This document shows, in pieces, positions 10,857 through 25,562 of a DNA stretch of 64,000 nucleotides. The stretch spans positions 17,553,446-17,617,445 of the forward strand of contig CM043969.1 of the NCBI GenBank assembly GCA_014529385.2, read 5' to 3'. Made by a program: the position numbers and the translations under genes. The DNA is from Adiantum capillus-veneris (Eukaryota > Streptophyta > Polypodiopsida > Polypodiales > Pteridaceae). Under the pieces are notes generated by a model. That model searched no databases, was not told the DNA's origin, and saw nothing but the letters and a program-made list of their open reading frames with translations. How positions within the stretch are numbered: position 1 is the first letter of the stretch; every line of letters begins with the position of its first letter.

Positions 10857-12184
10857 TATTGCCCACGAAACAATACATTTCATCCTTGTCTTGGCATAAC
10901 TAGAGGCAAACTAGCGTCAAAGCCTTGTTTCTCACCATCCATGCCATCATACCTCATAGTATCTTCCTTACTTGTTTGCATCTCAAAAACAATTACAAGA
11001 GACGTACGACCACCAATGACCATACCATAATTCTCAAGAAATGCATGCTCCTCATCTCTATGCCCATTATCAATAGAAACATTCTCTACCTCCTCAAACA
11101 AGCCAAACATAGACATGTGACACCATCTCATGCATAAAAATGGGATATTGATCACTATCAAATAACTCCACTTGCACATAATCAAAAGATTCATGAGACA
11201 CCAATGAATCACTTGTTGCACAAGCACTTTCATCATCACTAGTGACAACCATGTGTACCTCATCAAACAAACAACCCATATGTGAAGACAAAGTCTTCAT
11301 CAACCACAAGCATAGCATGAGGGTCTTGTAGACCATAGAACTCATCCATATCAGCATCCTCGTAGTTAAAAGGAAAGTCTTTACAACCCATATCACATGC
11401 ATCATCCATAGCGTATGATTCCATAGCTTTCCATACCAAATCATCCTCATCAAACAAGACATATATAGACACATACTCTTCATCCACCTCAAAATCATTT
11501 ATAGAAAAGGGATCTAATCAACATCAAAGTCATCAAAATCATAACTTTCATCACCAAGAGAAGTATCCATGAGAGAAGTTTTAGCATGTGAATCTTCATA
11601 AAAAGTGTCAACCTCATCTATGGCATTACCTTCCATACATCCACTCGCTGTTTCATTCTCATGTATCATCTTCTTCTCACAAAAACCCATCTTAAGTATC
11701 CATATTCCATAATCCACCAAAGGCTTGCCCACATGATCTTATTCATATCAAAAATTGACATTAACAATTTGCATGTGCTATCAAACACAATTTCTTCCTT
11801 AAATATGCATACTCATCAACATACTCTTCATTGCATGTGAAATACCTTTGCTAAAATTCACAAGAACATCATTTATTTTTTCTAGTTATTACCACATGTC
11901 TCATATATAGCATCATCCAAAACATACTTTTGAAGTACGTGTAAGAATTTAGAATGCCTATATTGGGCAAGCAAACATAAAGATTAAACCTTGTTTATGG
12001 TCATCTTTTTATCCATAATTCTCAAATACATTATCACAAGCTTCCAAGTACCACTTTAAGTGATCAAAATATTTCAAATCATCTTAGAACCAAGATTAGG
12101 GAAGGCCTAGAGTTGACTCCCAAGTGGACTTCAACCTAAGAAACAAGCAGCAAAAACAAAAACTCTCTTGGGTACTAGTATATG
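10857..12184 (-). pseudogene. Interior of the direct-repeat element with acidic ORF relics
   Basis: Between the two ~1-kb repeats lie several minus-strand frames that are strikingly rich in Asp, Glu, Met and Tyr: 11,514-11,732, then 11,263-11,487, 11,094-11,498 and 10,880-11,266. Read in order from 11,732 downward they look like one decayed acidic protein broken by stops and frameshifts. Recurring E-D/D-E-x-Y patterns are visible but I recognise no gag, protease, reverse transcriptase or integrase motif. At about 1.3 kb the interior is too short for a full retrotransposon, so the whole is best read as a non-autonomous LTR-like element, or as a duplicated segment of something unknown. Confidence 0.45.
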
Positions 12185-13177
12185 TGAAGGACTGGGGGGT
12201 TGGCTTTTGAAACACCTCAAACCATCACAAAGAAAAGAAGATGAGGAGAATATATTTCTCAAGAGCATATGGGTTGATCTCCTCTCACACAATTTTTTCA
12301 ACCTTACACAGTCAGGCCTAGACTAGCTCCGAATAGCTTCCCTCTACACCACTACAACTCCCCCTATACTTGGTTTCCCAATAAAGTAAGCAAAGCGATA
12401 AAAAAGTCAAAGAAGAAATAAGAAAAAAAAACCTTTGCACTTTTTATAATAAAACAAAGGGCTTCATTTTTTTTTCAAACGCCCTTCCATGTGCTAATAG
12501 AGACTCCATAGATGCTCCCATATATACACACAGCATGACCAAAACCCATTCAAATCAAGCCCAATTTGAAACAATAAAAATAAAAATAAAGTATTAGAGA
12601 AACGTGATGGAAAACTTTGGGGAACCTTGCCCTTTTGCATATCTACAAGCAAAGTACAACACATAGTCTACCCTCAACTAGCTACATCATCACATAGAGT
12701 TGTACATGACACAGCTACGATAACTCAAAAAAAGGTGAAGAGAGGTCAATATGAAGAGCTAAGCATCCAATTTCATCATCCCATTGAGGAGGGACACGTG
12801 CTCAACTCACCACACCAGGATCTCGCAAAGCAAGAGGGGCACCTCCACAACAATAAAACCCCCACCCTTGTGAAGATGGAGATTCTTCTTCCCTAATGAA
12901 TTTTAACCTTTACTCATGACCCAAATCTAAGAGAAAGTTCAATTTTCTTCATATGTTAGTTTCACTCACTCTTTAAAGTCTTGACACTTCTATGTACAAA
13001 AACAACAAAACTTTGTACCCTGCACAAGTGGCCCACATACGTAGAGATTACTAACAAACACTGTCTTTGTACACTTTGTGCAAGCATGATTTTTCTTTCA
13101 TTCATGAGATCAAAAGCAAAAAAAACATCTCTCAACATATTTGGGGTTTCCTATATTGTTCCATAAAAACACCTCAT
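12185..13177. repeat. Right ~1-kb direct repeat (LTR-like)
   Basis: It starts TGAAGGACTGGGG and is the partner of 9,872-10,856. Both end near a CTCA after ATTCCATAAAA or GTTCCATAAAA. Divergence between the copies is clearly higher than between the array LTRs at 23-42 kb, so this pair is older. Confidence 0.7.
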
Positions 13178-13744
13178 AGAATTTTGTGTGGGCACAACTA
13201 TCATAATATGCCATACTATCTACATAAAATGTCTTTTTTGAGGGACTTCAAGTCTACACAAACTATCAAAAGTGGGTACACTTGATTTTGCACATGCCCC
13301 AAGGTGAATCCATCAAAGTGAGATATCATGAGTAGTCCCTTTGAGTGGACTTCGTGCCAACAAAGAAGACGTGAGACACATGCACATGTGGAGGAGGTCA
13401 TGGATGAGTTTCAAGATATAGAATGGGCTATTTTCACCAGGGGATATGTGTTTAAACTTCCAATAACTTCCTTCACTTCAAATGGAAATGTATTAATAAT
13501 GATAAAAAAGGTTTCATATGAGGCACACTTTCATAACTACAATGATGGATGTAATGCAAGAAAGGGTGAAAAAATATATGGGATTGAACACTTACAAAGA
13601 GCTTAAAAGAGAGTTTGCAACTCATGTCTTGAACACCTTGAACAACCTAACATCGAACAACACATCTATGTATTTGTTATATGTGGTAGAGATAAGAAAG
13701 CTGGTGATCAATTTGTTAAATGTAGCCTCAAGGGAAGGGGGGTT

Positions 13745-13746
<2 letters not shown>
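13178..13746. other. Unassigned
   Basis: Two overlapping plus frames (13,328-13,606 and 13,518-13,787) lack recognisable motifs; the second runs into poly-G and is not credible as a gene. Confidence 0.3.
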
Positions 13747-13779
<33 letters not shown>

Positions 13780-13985
13780 TCACTTAAATGTTAATATAGG
13801 ACATGAGTTACAAATAAGGGGTCTTAAAACCATATATTTTACCCTTTTTTTAATATATAGAAGGGTACCAAACAAAAGAGGTTCACATGGATTGAATAGG
13901 AGAAGGGTGTGTTTTATTCATGGAAAATCTATAGGTAAGGGGTTTCTAAAATAAACCTTGACTGCACGTGATATGGAGGGCTTAC
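13747..13985 (+). repeat. Poly-G-headed dispersed repeat, copy 1
   Basis: A run of 31 G (13,747-13,777) is followed by TTTCAC and about 200 bp containing GATTGAATAGGAGAAGGGTG, GGTAAGGGGTTT and TGCACGTGATAT. The same order of motifs recurs after the second poly-G at 15,706, so poly-G and body form one repeat type. Confidence 0.75.
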
Positions 13986-14340
13986 TTATAGTGACCCCCT
14001 CTCCAAGGATGTAGAAAATCGGCTTTAAAAATTGGTGTAGTGTGTGTCTTTCATTCGAGGATTGGATAACGATGACCCTTATATTGGCATTAACCTTAGC
14101 ACATTGACTCTTGACACTTTAGTGTAGAAAGTGGTCAAGGAACTAAAAATCAAGGCTCAAATTGTACCACCAAGTGCTCCTTAAACAACCAATGCCGGAA
14201 TTTTGGCTCCTCAATGGATACGCAGAATGTAAATTGACAATTTCCAATTACAACTAGCCTAGAGGCTCAGAGAGGAGCAACTGGTATAGTCATGGGTATT
14301 GCAGATAGCAAGTTTGCATTACCAAATTTGACCCCGTAGT
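13986..14340. other. Unassigned
   Basis: No ORF or repeat recognised. The sequence leads into the gag relic that follows and may be its upstream part. Confidence 0.25.
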
Positions 14341-14890
14341 TGGTATGGGAAATGTGCTATGGAAGGCCACATAGACCTAGAATGTCCAAAAAAGATGCCT
14401 TGGAGTGTTTTCCCCAGACAAGTGTGCTAGGGTACACGTTGACTTGTGGTCAGCCAACTCATGTGGTCATCACACCCTACCCATACATGCACCTGTTTCT
14501 CAACCTCATTGCTAAAAAATCTATGCTCAATAGGACACTCGTGTAGCTCCAATGCCGACTCAACAATACTTGACAACCCAAAACATGCAATTGTGACTTA
14601 ACACAAGTGTGAGGTCAATGCTACATACATCAACATATGATTGTCATGGTTGCCAAACTAGAAATGTAAATCCTACTTGCTGAGAACCAGCCTAGGAGAG
14701 GCCAAGGTAGTGATGCATATTAAAGAGGATTCAATAAAGGATTTGGCTAAGGCTAAGGAAACATGAATGACGACATGAAAATTTGAGGATTCTATCATTG
14801 TAATGATCCTAACCATGGTATCAGTGAGTGCTCACAAATGCAAGAACATGAAACAACATGTCAAGTTGCAATTTCTTGAGCAATACAACA
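14341..14890 (+). pseudogene. gag relic with two degenerate CCHC zinc knuckles
   Basis: At 14,344-14,385 the frame reads Y-G-K-C-A-M-E-G-H-I-D-L-E-C, which is C-x2-C-x4-H-x4-C with the first Cys replaced by Tyr. At 14,790-14,831 another frame reads F-Y-H-C-N-D-P-N-H-G-I-S-E-C, the same spacing with the first Cys replaced by Phe. Gly/Arg-rich text precedes the second knuckle, as is common in retroelement gag. Stops and frameshifts surround both. They may belong to one decayed nucleocapsid or to two elements. Family level is not clear. Confidence 0.45.
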
Positions 14891-15611
<721 letters not shown>

Positions 15612-15705
15612 CTTATGAGGAGACCTCCTTCCTCGTAAATATACTATGAGTCCACTTTCTTTAAAATTTGCGTGTGGGTTTATAGGGGTGCCACATGGCA
15701 CCCCT

Positions 15706-15739
<34 letters not shown>

Positions 15740-15960
15740 CACTACAATAGAAAAATGATTATTAAGTGGGTTCAGCATTAGGAATTATTTTATTCTATAT
15801 TTATTCACATTTTCACATACAAAAGGGTGTTGAAAAAATTATCTTGATGTTTTTTTTACAGATTGAATAGGAAAAGGTTTCATTTTATTGGTGAAAAATT
15901 CACAGGTAAGGGGTTTTCCTTGAATGCACGTGATATACAGGTTTTACATTTAGTAACCCC
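15706..15960 (+). repeat. Poly-G-headed dispersed repeat, copy 2
   Basis: A run of 32 G (15,706-15,737) is followed by TTCAC and a diverged copy of the body at 13,778-13,985. Shared blocks are GATTGAATAGGA, AGGTAAGGGGTTTTC and TGCACGTGATAT. This copy has about 60 bp more between the poly-G and the shared part. Confidence 0.75.
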
Positions 15961-16950
15961 ATCGAGCCTATTAATCACTCGTTTAGGACTCCAAAAACTT
16001 TCACAAGATTACCCTCACGGGTTTTCTGTCCATAAACTCTTCAATCTAAGCCCAAGGGTGGGTGCTTTAAACGTGATTGGACCCTGAGCTAAAGGCCCAT
16101 GCAATCTCTAGTTTTGGACCACAAATCCCCAAAAATCTCCATCATTACATCAACCTGACATGCATCCATGGGGTTCCAAAAAGCCATAAAATCACATAGC
16201 TAAAGCTATTTTCTTTTTATTAGGGCTAATCCTAATTTCATTGAAGCCCCTAAATATAAGGTGCATTCCTAGACTCAAATTCTACTCATTCATCTTCTTT
16301 CTTGACATAAAATACATCCGACCCATCTCATCTAGCTACCACATTTGGCACACACATCAAGAACTTCGTCAAGCATTCCTAGACTCAAATTCTACTCATT
16401 CAACTTTTTTCTTGACATAAAATACATCCGATCCATCTCATCTAGCTACCACATTTGGCACACACATCAAGCACTTAATCACACCAACTCTTATGTAATG
16501 CATCATTTTAACTACAAACTTAGCCAAAAAGAATTCAATACATCTATATATTTTAGAAAATTATTGTAATCAATTGATTGAAACAAACCATATCCCAAAC
16601 AAAAACCCAAAAATACATTTTGAACTCATTTTTTCACATCGAGCATGCAAAGTGGCACTGCATTCATCCTCTAATCTTGCACATTCTTCGGCATGTGACA
16701 ATTTTAGAATTCATTGAAATTAGCATTCCCATAAAAACATCATCCTCTAATCTTGCACCTCTTCTCCATGTGCTAATTGTAGAATTCACTGAAATTAGCA
16801 TTCCCATAAAGAAAAACTTATTCATCATCCAAAACCTAATCTTCTCAAGCACTTTTTCCAATCTTTCATCCTCAATATGAATCTTTGAATTCCGCTTTGT
16901 ATTAAATTTTATAAACTTTCTTGCAATCAAAAGCTTCAACTCTACACCAT
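15961..16950. other. Unassigned, with a 110-bp tandem duplication
   Basis: GCATTCCTAGACTCAAATTC starts at 16,263 and 16,373, giving two nearly identical 110-bp units (to about 16,482). A shorter repeated phrase (GAATTCATTGAAATTAGCAT and a near copy) occurs around 16,708 and 16,782. No gene is recognised; a 100-codon plus frame (16,578-16,880) lacks motifs. Confidence 0.6.
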
Positions 16951-16959
16951 CCAATTCAC

Positions 16960-17960
16960 ACAACATATAAGTAGCATTGGATAAGCATGCTTAGCCACAT
17001 ATGGACCAAAGCGCCATGGATGTTGCTCAGTGGATGTGTATTGGTTATTGCATGGATGTGTATTGGTTATTCAAATTTCTATGATAAACTAAAACCCACT
17101 CTCTTACTTGAATAACAGTTGGCCTCAATATTATGGTGCTTTTATCAAAAGGACTATTTTTTCAAACAAGCATCCTTTAAATTTGTTTTTGCTGAGCTTC
17201 AATATCCTTGCTTCTCTTCTTTAGTTGACAAATCCTCAAAGAAAGAAATTTTTCTCTACTAATCCTAGCATCCCAAGGCAATACATTCCATGTGACCACT
17301 ACCTCTTTTGTAGGCACAATAGGAATTTGTCTATACATCAGGTCTCTTGGAATAAAACTTGTAGCCATGCCATGTGTAATGCAATCTACCCATAAAGCAT
17401 AAGGCAAAAATTAAAGCCATTCCCTTATGTGACCTTTGCATTCCTCCCTGAATATCACATCCTCAAGAATAAACTTGCATACACACGGGTAGTTTTAGTC
17501 CTCAAAGCTCTCTCTTCAACTTGATTTTTGAAATTCTCCTCAGCAAGAACATTGTATCTCATCTATCATATATCTATAGGCATGGTAGCTAAATAAAAAC
17601 CCCGTTTAAAATGCATGGATAGTGAGTATGTAGGCAATCCATCTCAATGTTTTATGTTTGAATATGTTCGACACACTATGCAAGCTTCTAAAAATTGTAC
17701 CACCTCCTTGTATATAACTTTCTACCAATACCAGTTCTAAATTTTGGCAAAAGTCAGCCAAACATCTCCATGTCATGTCCATAATGATTTGTGGAACTCC
17801 TTGATAACCTGTGATTGAGTTGTACTATCATAGATCACTCATTGTAGCATTCTTCTTCTTTGCTTTGGATGCTTCCACAAAAGCCCATCCTACAAGAAAT
17901 ACCCGTAAGGTTTCTTTTTTAATCTTCTTGAACTCCTATTCACTCCATTGTTCTTGCTTT
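16960..17960 (-). pseudogene. Ty3/gypsy integrase C-terminal relic
   Basis: The minus frame 17,177-17,407 reads A-L-W-V-D-C-I-T-H-G, then P-R-D-L-M-Y, P-I-V-P, T-W-N-V-L-P-W-D and S-R-E-K-F-L-S-L-R-I-C-Q-L. This matches the part of Ty3/gypsy polyproteins just after the catalytic Glu of integrase (A-L-W-A-D-R...REDLL..R..QL in relatives). Upstream on the minus strand (to about 17,960) a G-Y-Q-G-V-P phrase and other fragments are broken by many stops. With the RNase H relic at 18,302 it forms one old minus-strand pol remnant from which the integrase catalytic core is not recognisable. Confidence 0.65.
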
Positions 17961-18249
17961 TTCAACATGTTGAATTACTTCCTAATTAAGATCCATTCAT
18001 TCTTGTACATATCTTCAAAAATAAAATAAAGTGCATAAACAGAATTCCCACATTGTGCATGCAAGTTTGAGGAGGTAAGGAGATTCAATCCGACATCCTC
18101 TCTTTTTGAAACCATATGTTCTTCATCCTTGAATCTAGCCCTTGATAGAAATTTGATTGTCTTTTCCTCTAATATGATGAAATTGAGGCTTCAAATATTT
18201 TATGTAAGAAATCTGGTGTAGCATAGCAATATTAGGAATAGAGAAACTC

Positions 18250-18530
18250 ATGGTTATCCCAATTAAAGGTAATAGATTTGTCTCTATGATCACAAAAGTA
18301 CCTACAAATTATTCTTTATAACACTTTGGGCGGTTTCAACACCCCAAAGCTCTCCTTTTACCTGTGTATATGCCCTTTGTTGAGCACTCAACACTTTTTT
18401 ATGAAACCTTATTGTATACCCATTTCCATGATCATCATCATGTCTAATTTTCCAAACAATACCTTTAGGGATAGTGTCAATAGTCACAATGATTGGCCTC
18501 CCATACTTGTAATTTAATTTCTTCAATGTA
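18250..18530 (-). pseudogene. Ty3/gypsy RNase H relic
   Basis: The 74-codon minus frame (18,302-18,526) ends with F-H-K-K-V-L-S-A-Q-Q-R-A-Y-T-Q-V-K-G-E-L-W-G-V, the hallmark S-x-A-Q-R-x-Y-x-Q-V-K-x-E-L-W block of Ty3/gypsy RNase H. Orientation and order (RNase H, then integrase tail to the left) agree with the relic at 16,960. No start is expected because this is an internal piece of a polyprotein. Reverse transcriptase should lie to the right but is not recognisable. Confidence 0.65.
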
Positions 18531-20560
<2,030 letters not shown>

Positions 20561-20759
20561 ATGAACCAAGAAGAGTTATATACACAACTCATTCCAATCG
20601 CTTGGCAAAATGTATACATCATTGTGAGCACAAAATTACAATTTCAGGTTCTTTTGGGAAAATATTAGCCGCACTATAACTGCATCAATAAACCCTTTCA
20701 TCTTACCCTTGATTACATATGATCTAAGCTTAAATGTTTTCATCTTTGTCTTATTTTGA
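20561..20759 (+). pseudogene. Diverged copy of the ~70-codon leader ORF
   Basis: From the ATG at 20,561 the frame reads M-N-Q-E-E-L-Y, then I-P-I-A-W-Q-N-V, then I-I-V-S-T-K-L-Q-F-Q. This closely parallels the minus-strand ORF at 31,169-31,381 (M-N-H-E-N-L-Y, I-P-I-A-R-Q-K-V, I-I-V-S-T-K-L-Q-F-Q). After a frame break near 20,665 the relative resumes with I-N-P-F-I-L-P-L-I-T-Y-D-L-S-L-N-V, and its stop falls at the equivalent residue. Nucleotides have diverged substantially while the amino-acid pattern persists. Function unknown; no domain recognised. It is presumably the leader of an otherwise unrecognisable plus-strand relative of the array element. Confidence 0.65.
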
Positions 20760-21878
20760 GGGTTCTATGTGTACATGAGTGTGTGGGAGAGAGACTTCTA
20801 TGGTTGCACTATTAAATTTCATTAGGTGAGTCCTTTGTTATCTCCTCACAAGCTCTCATATCTAGAGACCTGGTACCTTCCTTGCATGCACACCCACTTC
20901 TTGACAGTGCTAGGTTTTATCAAGATTTATTAGCTTAGACAATATTCTTTAGTTTTGTTAGCCCAATAATAATCACCCATCATTTTCCACCTTTCATTTT
21001 CTTATAAATACTCCCTTTTTTAATTATTATTTGTATTTGTATTTGTTCCTTTATTTTGAGGTGTCTTCTTGAATAAATGATGTGGCATTTTTTGTTAAAG
21101 CCTTGCATGGAAAAATAAGCTAACAACACTTGCATGCTTATTTAGCTTCCACCTTACATTACTCTTGACCCACCTTATAAAGGCTACCTCTCAAATACTC
21201 GCTACAAACTACCTACACAATTAGCACTACAGAAGTCCCAATGTTCAACACATAGCTCCCCACCTAGTTGTACAATTAGAACTACACAAGTCCTAATGTT
21301 CAACACATACCTCCCAATGTTTAACACACACCTACCTACCTAGTTGAAAACTCACCATCACTATCTTAACTATCATCATCATCACTATCTTAGTTATTAT
21401 CCAACCCATCATTATCTTAGTTTATGCCAACTTGTCCACTACCCTACCTATGTATTGGTTGCATCACCACTAGCATTTGGGAAAAATCAGTTTCAAAAAC
21501 AACTTTTTTTTTCCTAGAGTAGATTCAAAAAATAAATCCTCCAAAATACTTAGCATTTGTTGCAGTTTAACTCTATTTTTTTAAATTTCCAAGCCAATTT
21601 TCTCCTTCTACCCCTCCCTTCAACTAACTGTTTTGATTTTTCAACCGGTTCAAGGCTAAGCCGAGCACACTTTTCCTAAACACTGATCACCACCCTTTGG
21701 CCTCAGCTGGCCTGATCCTGTTAAGAAATTGTCTATCTCTTGCCCCTTAAATTTGTGCTACAATTGCAATCAACTATAACCCAAGTAAAAAACAACACAC
21801 TTGCTTGTTACGTCTATCGTCATCATCACTTATTGCCAAGCTATACTATGCATGTCATTAGTCTTTGGGGATGGCCCA
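20760..21878. other. Unassigned, with a 56-bp tandem duplication
   Basis: ACAATTAGCACTAC at 21,216 and ACAATTAGAACTAC at 21,272 mark two diverged units of about 56 bp. No gene is seen. Confidence 0.5.
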
Positions 21879-22519
21879 TGTAATGGAAATGGCCTATGAA
21901 CTTTGAGAATAGCAGAATTAGGAGAATTAAAGAGAGTATTTTTGTGAGACCACTTTGAGAACATATAGAGTGAACTTATTTAACTGTAGCAACTTAATCA
22001 TAGTACTTAATTAACTTGGTATGAAAAATACTTTTGCAAGAAAGAGAGTTTAGATAACTTGACAACAACAGTTGAGGATCGGATTTATGTGGAGCCGATC
22101 CCCCCTCCAATAGGCTTTTGTATTATAGCTTCTCCTATCAAGAGAGACTTGGTTCAATATAATCTTTGTGTTCCTTGTGAACCTAGGTGTAGCAATGAAG
22201 ATGGAAATCTTCATGCATCACGAGCATAACATAGACTTTGTAAAAAACATTAACCATCCCCAGCCTCAATCCCAAGGCCTCAAACACCTTCCAAGGTGCA
22301 GAGAACTAGCAGGGAATGAGGGTAGGGAAGAGGAAGAAGAAACATTCATAGGAGAAAGAAATAGTTCCTCACTTATCATCACTCTTATTGCTAGCATACA
22401 TAATAGCATAGTAATGAAGATTGAGAAGATGGAAAGCTCAAGCATTAAAGCATGGTTGGTTGGATTTGCATTCCATAGCCAAGAGTGTTGGTGTAGGCTC
22501 TCAACTTCTCTACTAGCTT
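21879..22519 (-). repeat. Second copy of the 3,331 LTR (partial)
   Basis: It starts TGTAATGGAAATGGCC and follows 3,331-3,970 closely to TCTACTAGCTTG, then diverges. No primer-binding site flanks it, so it is a truncated copy or a piece of a solo LTR. The 241-codon frame 22,168-22,893 runs through this LTR into a microsatellite and is not taken as a gene. Confidence 0.8.
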
Positions 22520-22779
22520 GGATAAGATCAGTGCGCTCCTTGCCGCATTGTCGAAGCAAGGGACTTGCCAATACACCGTGTGCGAGCCACAAACGGCTCC
22601 AAGCACACAACAAGCCTAAACTAGCAAGCTCAAGGAAACAAAGGGTGTGTCACTCACCGCTCTACGCTCGCCTTCGTGGTGGATTCCTCGCCGCGATGAA
22701 GAAGAAGCTGCAGCCGTGCCGCGCTCAACCGCTTCACCGCCGTCGTGCCTTCGTAATGCTCGATCGCACACACACTCTC

Positions 22780-22814
<35 letters not shown>

Positions 22815-23096
22815 AGGAGGTGAAGAAGAAGAAGATGGAGATGGAGCAAGAGCACTCTTCAATTGCACAAATGAGAGAATCAGTAAAAATTAGGTTTAGT
22901 TGGCTTTTATAGGAGCTCACCCCATTCACACTTGGGCGCCCATGCTTAACCAACTAATCCCTTGAATGTCCCAGTTAAAGTGCGCCTCTCATCGACGATC
23001 ACTCTACCTTTCCCTATTGGACCGACAAGCCCGGTACCTGACTCTAAATAATACAACGTTTATAGATCATAGGGTGTCCGTGTGCCGTGAGGGTTA
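22520..23096. other. Unassigned, GC-richer segment with short CT/CA runs
   Basis: Moderately GC-rich sequence with CT/CA microsatellites at about 22,775-22,815. It ends at the truncated left LTR of the array. No gene is recognised. Confidence 0.35.
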
Positions 23097-25534
23097 ACAA
23101 ATGGAACACTCTCACACACTAAAACACGAGAGAGAGAGAGAGAGAGAGAGAGATAGTGCTCGGGCTGCTTTGAAACGTATCGGCAATGATCAAGCACACA
23201 CAACTATATATTTAAGAAAGAGAGAGAAAGGGGAAGGGGGTGCTTGTTGCATTAATACCTTCTTACAAATCTGTCATGACAAATCAAAGTGAGATTAGTA
23301 TTTGTTCAACATATCTTGCGTAAATTTCACCACAACACATCACAAGAAAAGCCACCTCAATCACTGTCTTAAGGCCAGGGGAGTCCTCTCCACCCTGTCG
23401 CCCTCTTACAGTATGTGGGATTTATGGCTAGATTGATGACAACACGAGAGACAAGCTATCAAGAACTTAACAAAAAACACCAAGACACTTACGCATCATT
23501 GTTGTCCATTACTTCACGTTGGAAGGGAGACAAAGTATCCAAGCTTAGTCCAAATCCACCCTCCTTGATTCAGCGAATGTTGGGCTTACACTAGTAGGAG
23601 AAATGATAGATTTCCTACTCTCAATTGAATGATCACTCTCTCTCTTACAATGGCATAGAATTCCCTTGCTAATCCCCTATTACAACACATGCACATGCAT
23701 AAGACAATGAGCTTCCACTCAAGAGCTCCTTCTAGAGAGGTTGAGCTTGGCTTCTCAAGCTATAGCATAGTGCTCTTGCTTATGGCTCCCCCTTTTGTGC
23801 TAGCTACACCCTCCTTTTATAGCAATTTTGAAGGCTAGGGTTACTCCTCTAACCATGGTTGGGTTAGATTTTCAGCAATTTATCTAATTTCTTTTGCTTG
23901 GAATTATCAAGAAGTTGGTGGGGAAAGAGAGAGGAGAGAAATGGAGGTGATAGGACTTTTCATAGTGGGTTAGTGTTAGTAGAGTTAGTATTAATTTACA
24001 AATGGAATTGGATATTTACAATGGGAGTATCCATATAGGATACAAATAAGGAAGAAAAACTCTTAAGAGGTAAGAAAAGGTGGATTTCTTACAAGGTTGA
24101 TGCTCCAAGTGTCTTGAGTAGGGCCGATTTTGACGCTTGTTGACGGTCCACTAGCTTTGACGGTACATTTTTTCTCCACTCTTGACTTTCCTTGAGAGAC
24201 AAGGTAATTGAAGCTGAGTAATCAACCACCATGAGCTGTCTTTTAAGAGAAGAGACTGAATTTTGTTGGTTTTTTTGAAAGATATGGGTAACTTGGAGGA
24301 GGAAAAATGAGACTAGGTGGTCAATTTTGGAATGGAATTGTGTGTGGGAGGTATGAGTTCACCATGGTTTCTCTTATTCTTCAAGGTTGAGGAGAAGGTG
24401 AGTAGGGTGCAGAGAGGAGTGGTGAGAGAGGTGGGGATGATGAGTGGAGAACTGTGTGTGAAAGAGGAAAATGATAAAGTGGAAGAGAGAGTGTGGCTGC
24501 ATAGCATGGAAAAACTGGGGTCCACTAATAAAATCATAGCTCACAGCTCGTCGATCAAAAAAATATGAAAAAATTTGAGGCAAAAGTTCAGCCCACGAGC
24601 TACAACTTTTGCTTGTATCACCTTTTCAAATTCGAAGAGCAAGTGAACTTTAAAAATTCAGCAAAACCGACCGTTTTTTTCCACTGCACAAGGTCCTTGT
24701 GGGGTCCTTCTTTGGATGATTCTTTTGAATACCTCCAAGAGTGAGCCCTCCATAGTGCATGTATGCATTCCACCTACCCTTGAACTTATTTGGTAGGTCT
24801 ATAATTGAAGATATTGTTGAGATCATGATATAAGTGAATAGTACAACTAAGAAAATCAAATATTGAGGGGTCTAAAAAATATGTACATGTCAAATATAAA
24901 TAATATAAGTGGAAAAAATATAAAGGGGTCAAAAGAAATCTCTCTCATTATGAGGCTATCATAAAAAGATAAATATTTTTGGTGTTCTAATTTTTTAGAA
25001 AAAAAAAATAGATGTAGGAAGGGAAAAATCACAATAGTGAAAAAATATACACATAAATAAAACTAGTTTTTTTGGATTTTTGTTGGGGTGGAGTTACACC
25101 AAATATAAGAGAAGCTTACATGAAAATATTTCTATATGGAATAAAGAGTATGAAAAATGGTAAGAAAAATTGTGGTAATGGTGAGGCAATGTACAGAGCA
25201 TAAATAACACACACCTAGGTAAAAATATTTAAATAAATACCAAAATAATTATGAAAAAATCTTTTATTTAGGCCCTATATACAAAGAAATATTTACATAC
25301 GCATGGGCCATAATATACTTATATTTTTTATTTTTTTTATTTTTTTGGCTCAACTAGCCCAATGCCTAGCTAATTGAGGGTTTTTTATTTCAGTAAGGAG
25401 AGATGGGAAAAGTCCCCTAACTCACACGCACCTATATACAGTGAAATGGTAGGGATAGCCACACTGTTTGGATGATTTTCGTAGGGTGAGGTAACTCACT
25501 GTGGCAATTACAAAGAGCCGAAAAACGGCTATCA
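23097..25534 (-). repeat. Left LTR of the array (truncated at its left)
   Basis: It ends GGCTATCA at 25,534, next to the polypurine tract, and matches the middle LTR from 31,693 onward. The first ~235 bases of the middle LTR are missing here. A 26-bp GA run (23,128-23,153) is shared with the other LTRs. Frames of about 70-80 codons inside (24,313-24,859) recur in all copies and are taken as non-coding. Confidence 0.92.
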
Positions 25535-25552
25535 TTAGCCCTCCCCCTGGAT
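25535..25552 (-). promoter_or_regulatory. Polypurine tract, unit A
   Basis: Read on the minus strand, CCAGGGGGAGGGCTAA lies immediately before the LTR start TGATAGCC. It is the expected plus-strand DNA primer site and confirms the LTR edge and the minus polarity. Confidence 0.85.
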
Positions 25553-25562
25553 GATGGTATAT

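Noticed and set aside
22168..22893. 241-codon plus-strand ORF
   Set aside because: It runs through a repeat that is the second copy of the 3,331 LTR and then a CT/CA run. The homologous first copy is broken into shorter frames, and there is no recognisable domain.
24313..24859. Small ORFs inside the LTR, recurring in all LTR copies
   Set aside because: Recurrence follows from LTR duplication. Opposite-strand frames overlap in the same DNA and the solo LTR copy accumulates changes without obvious protein constraint.
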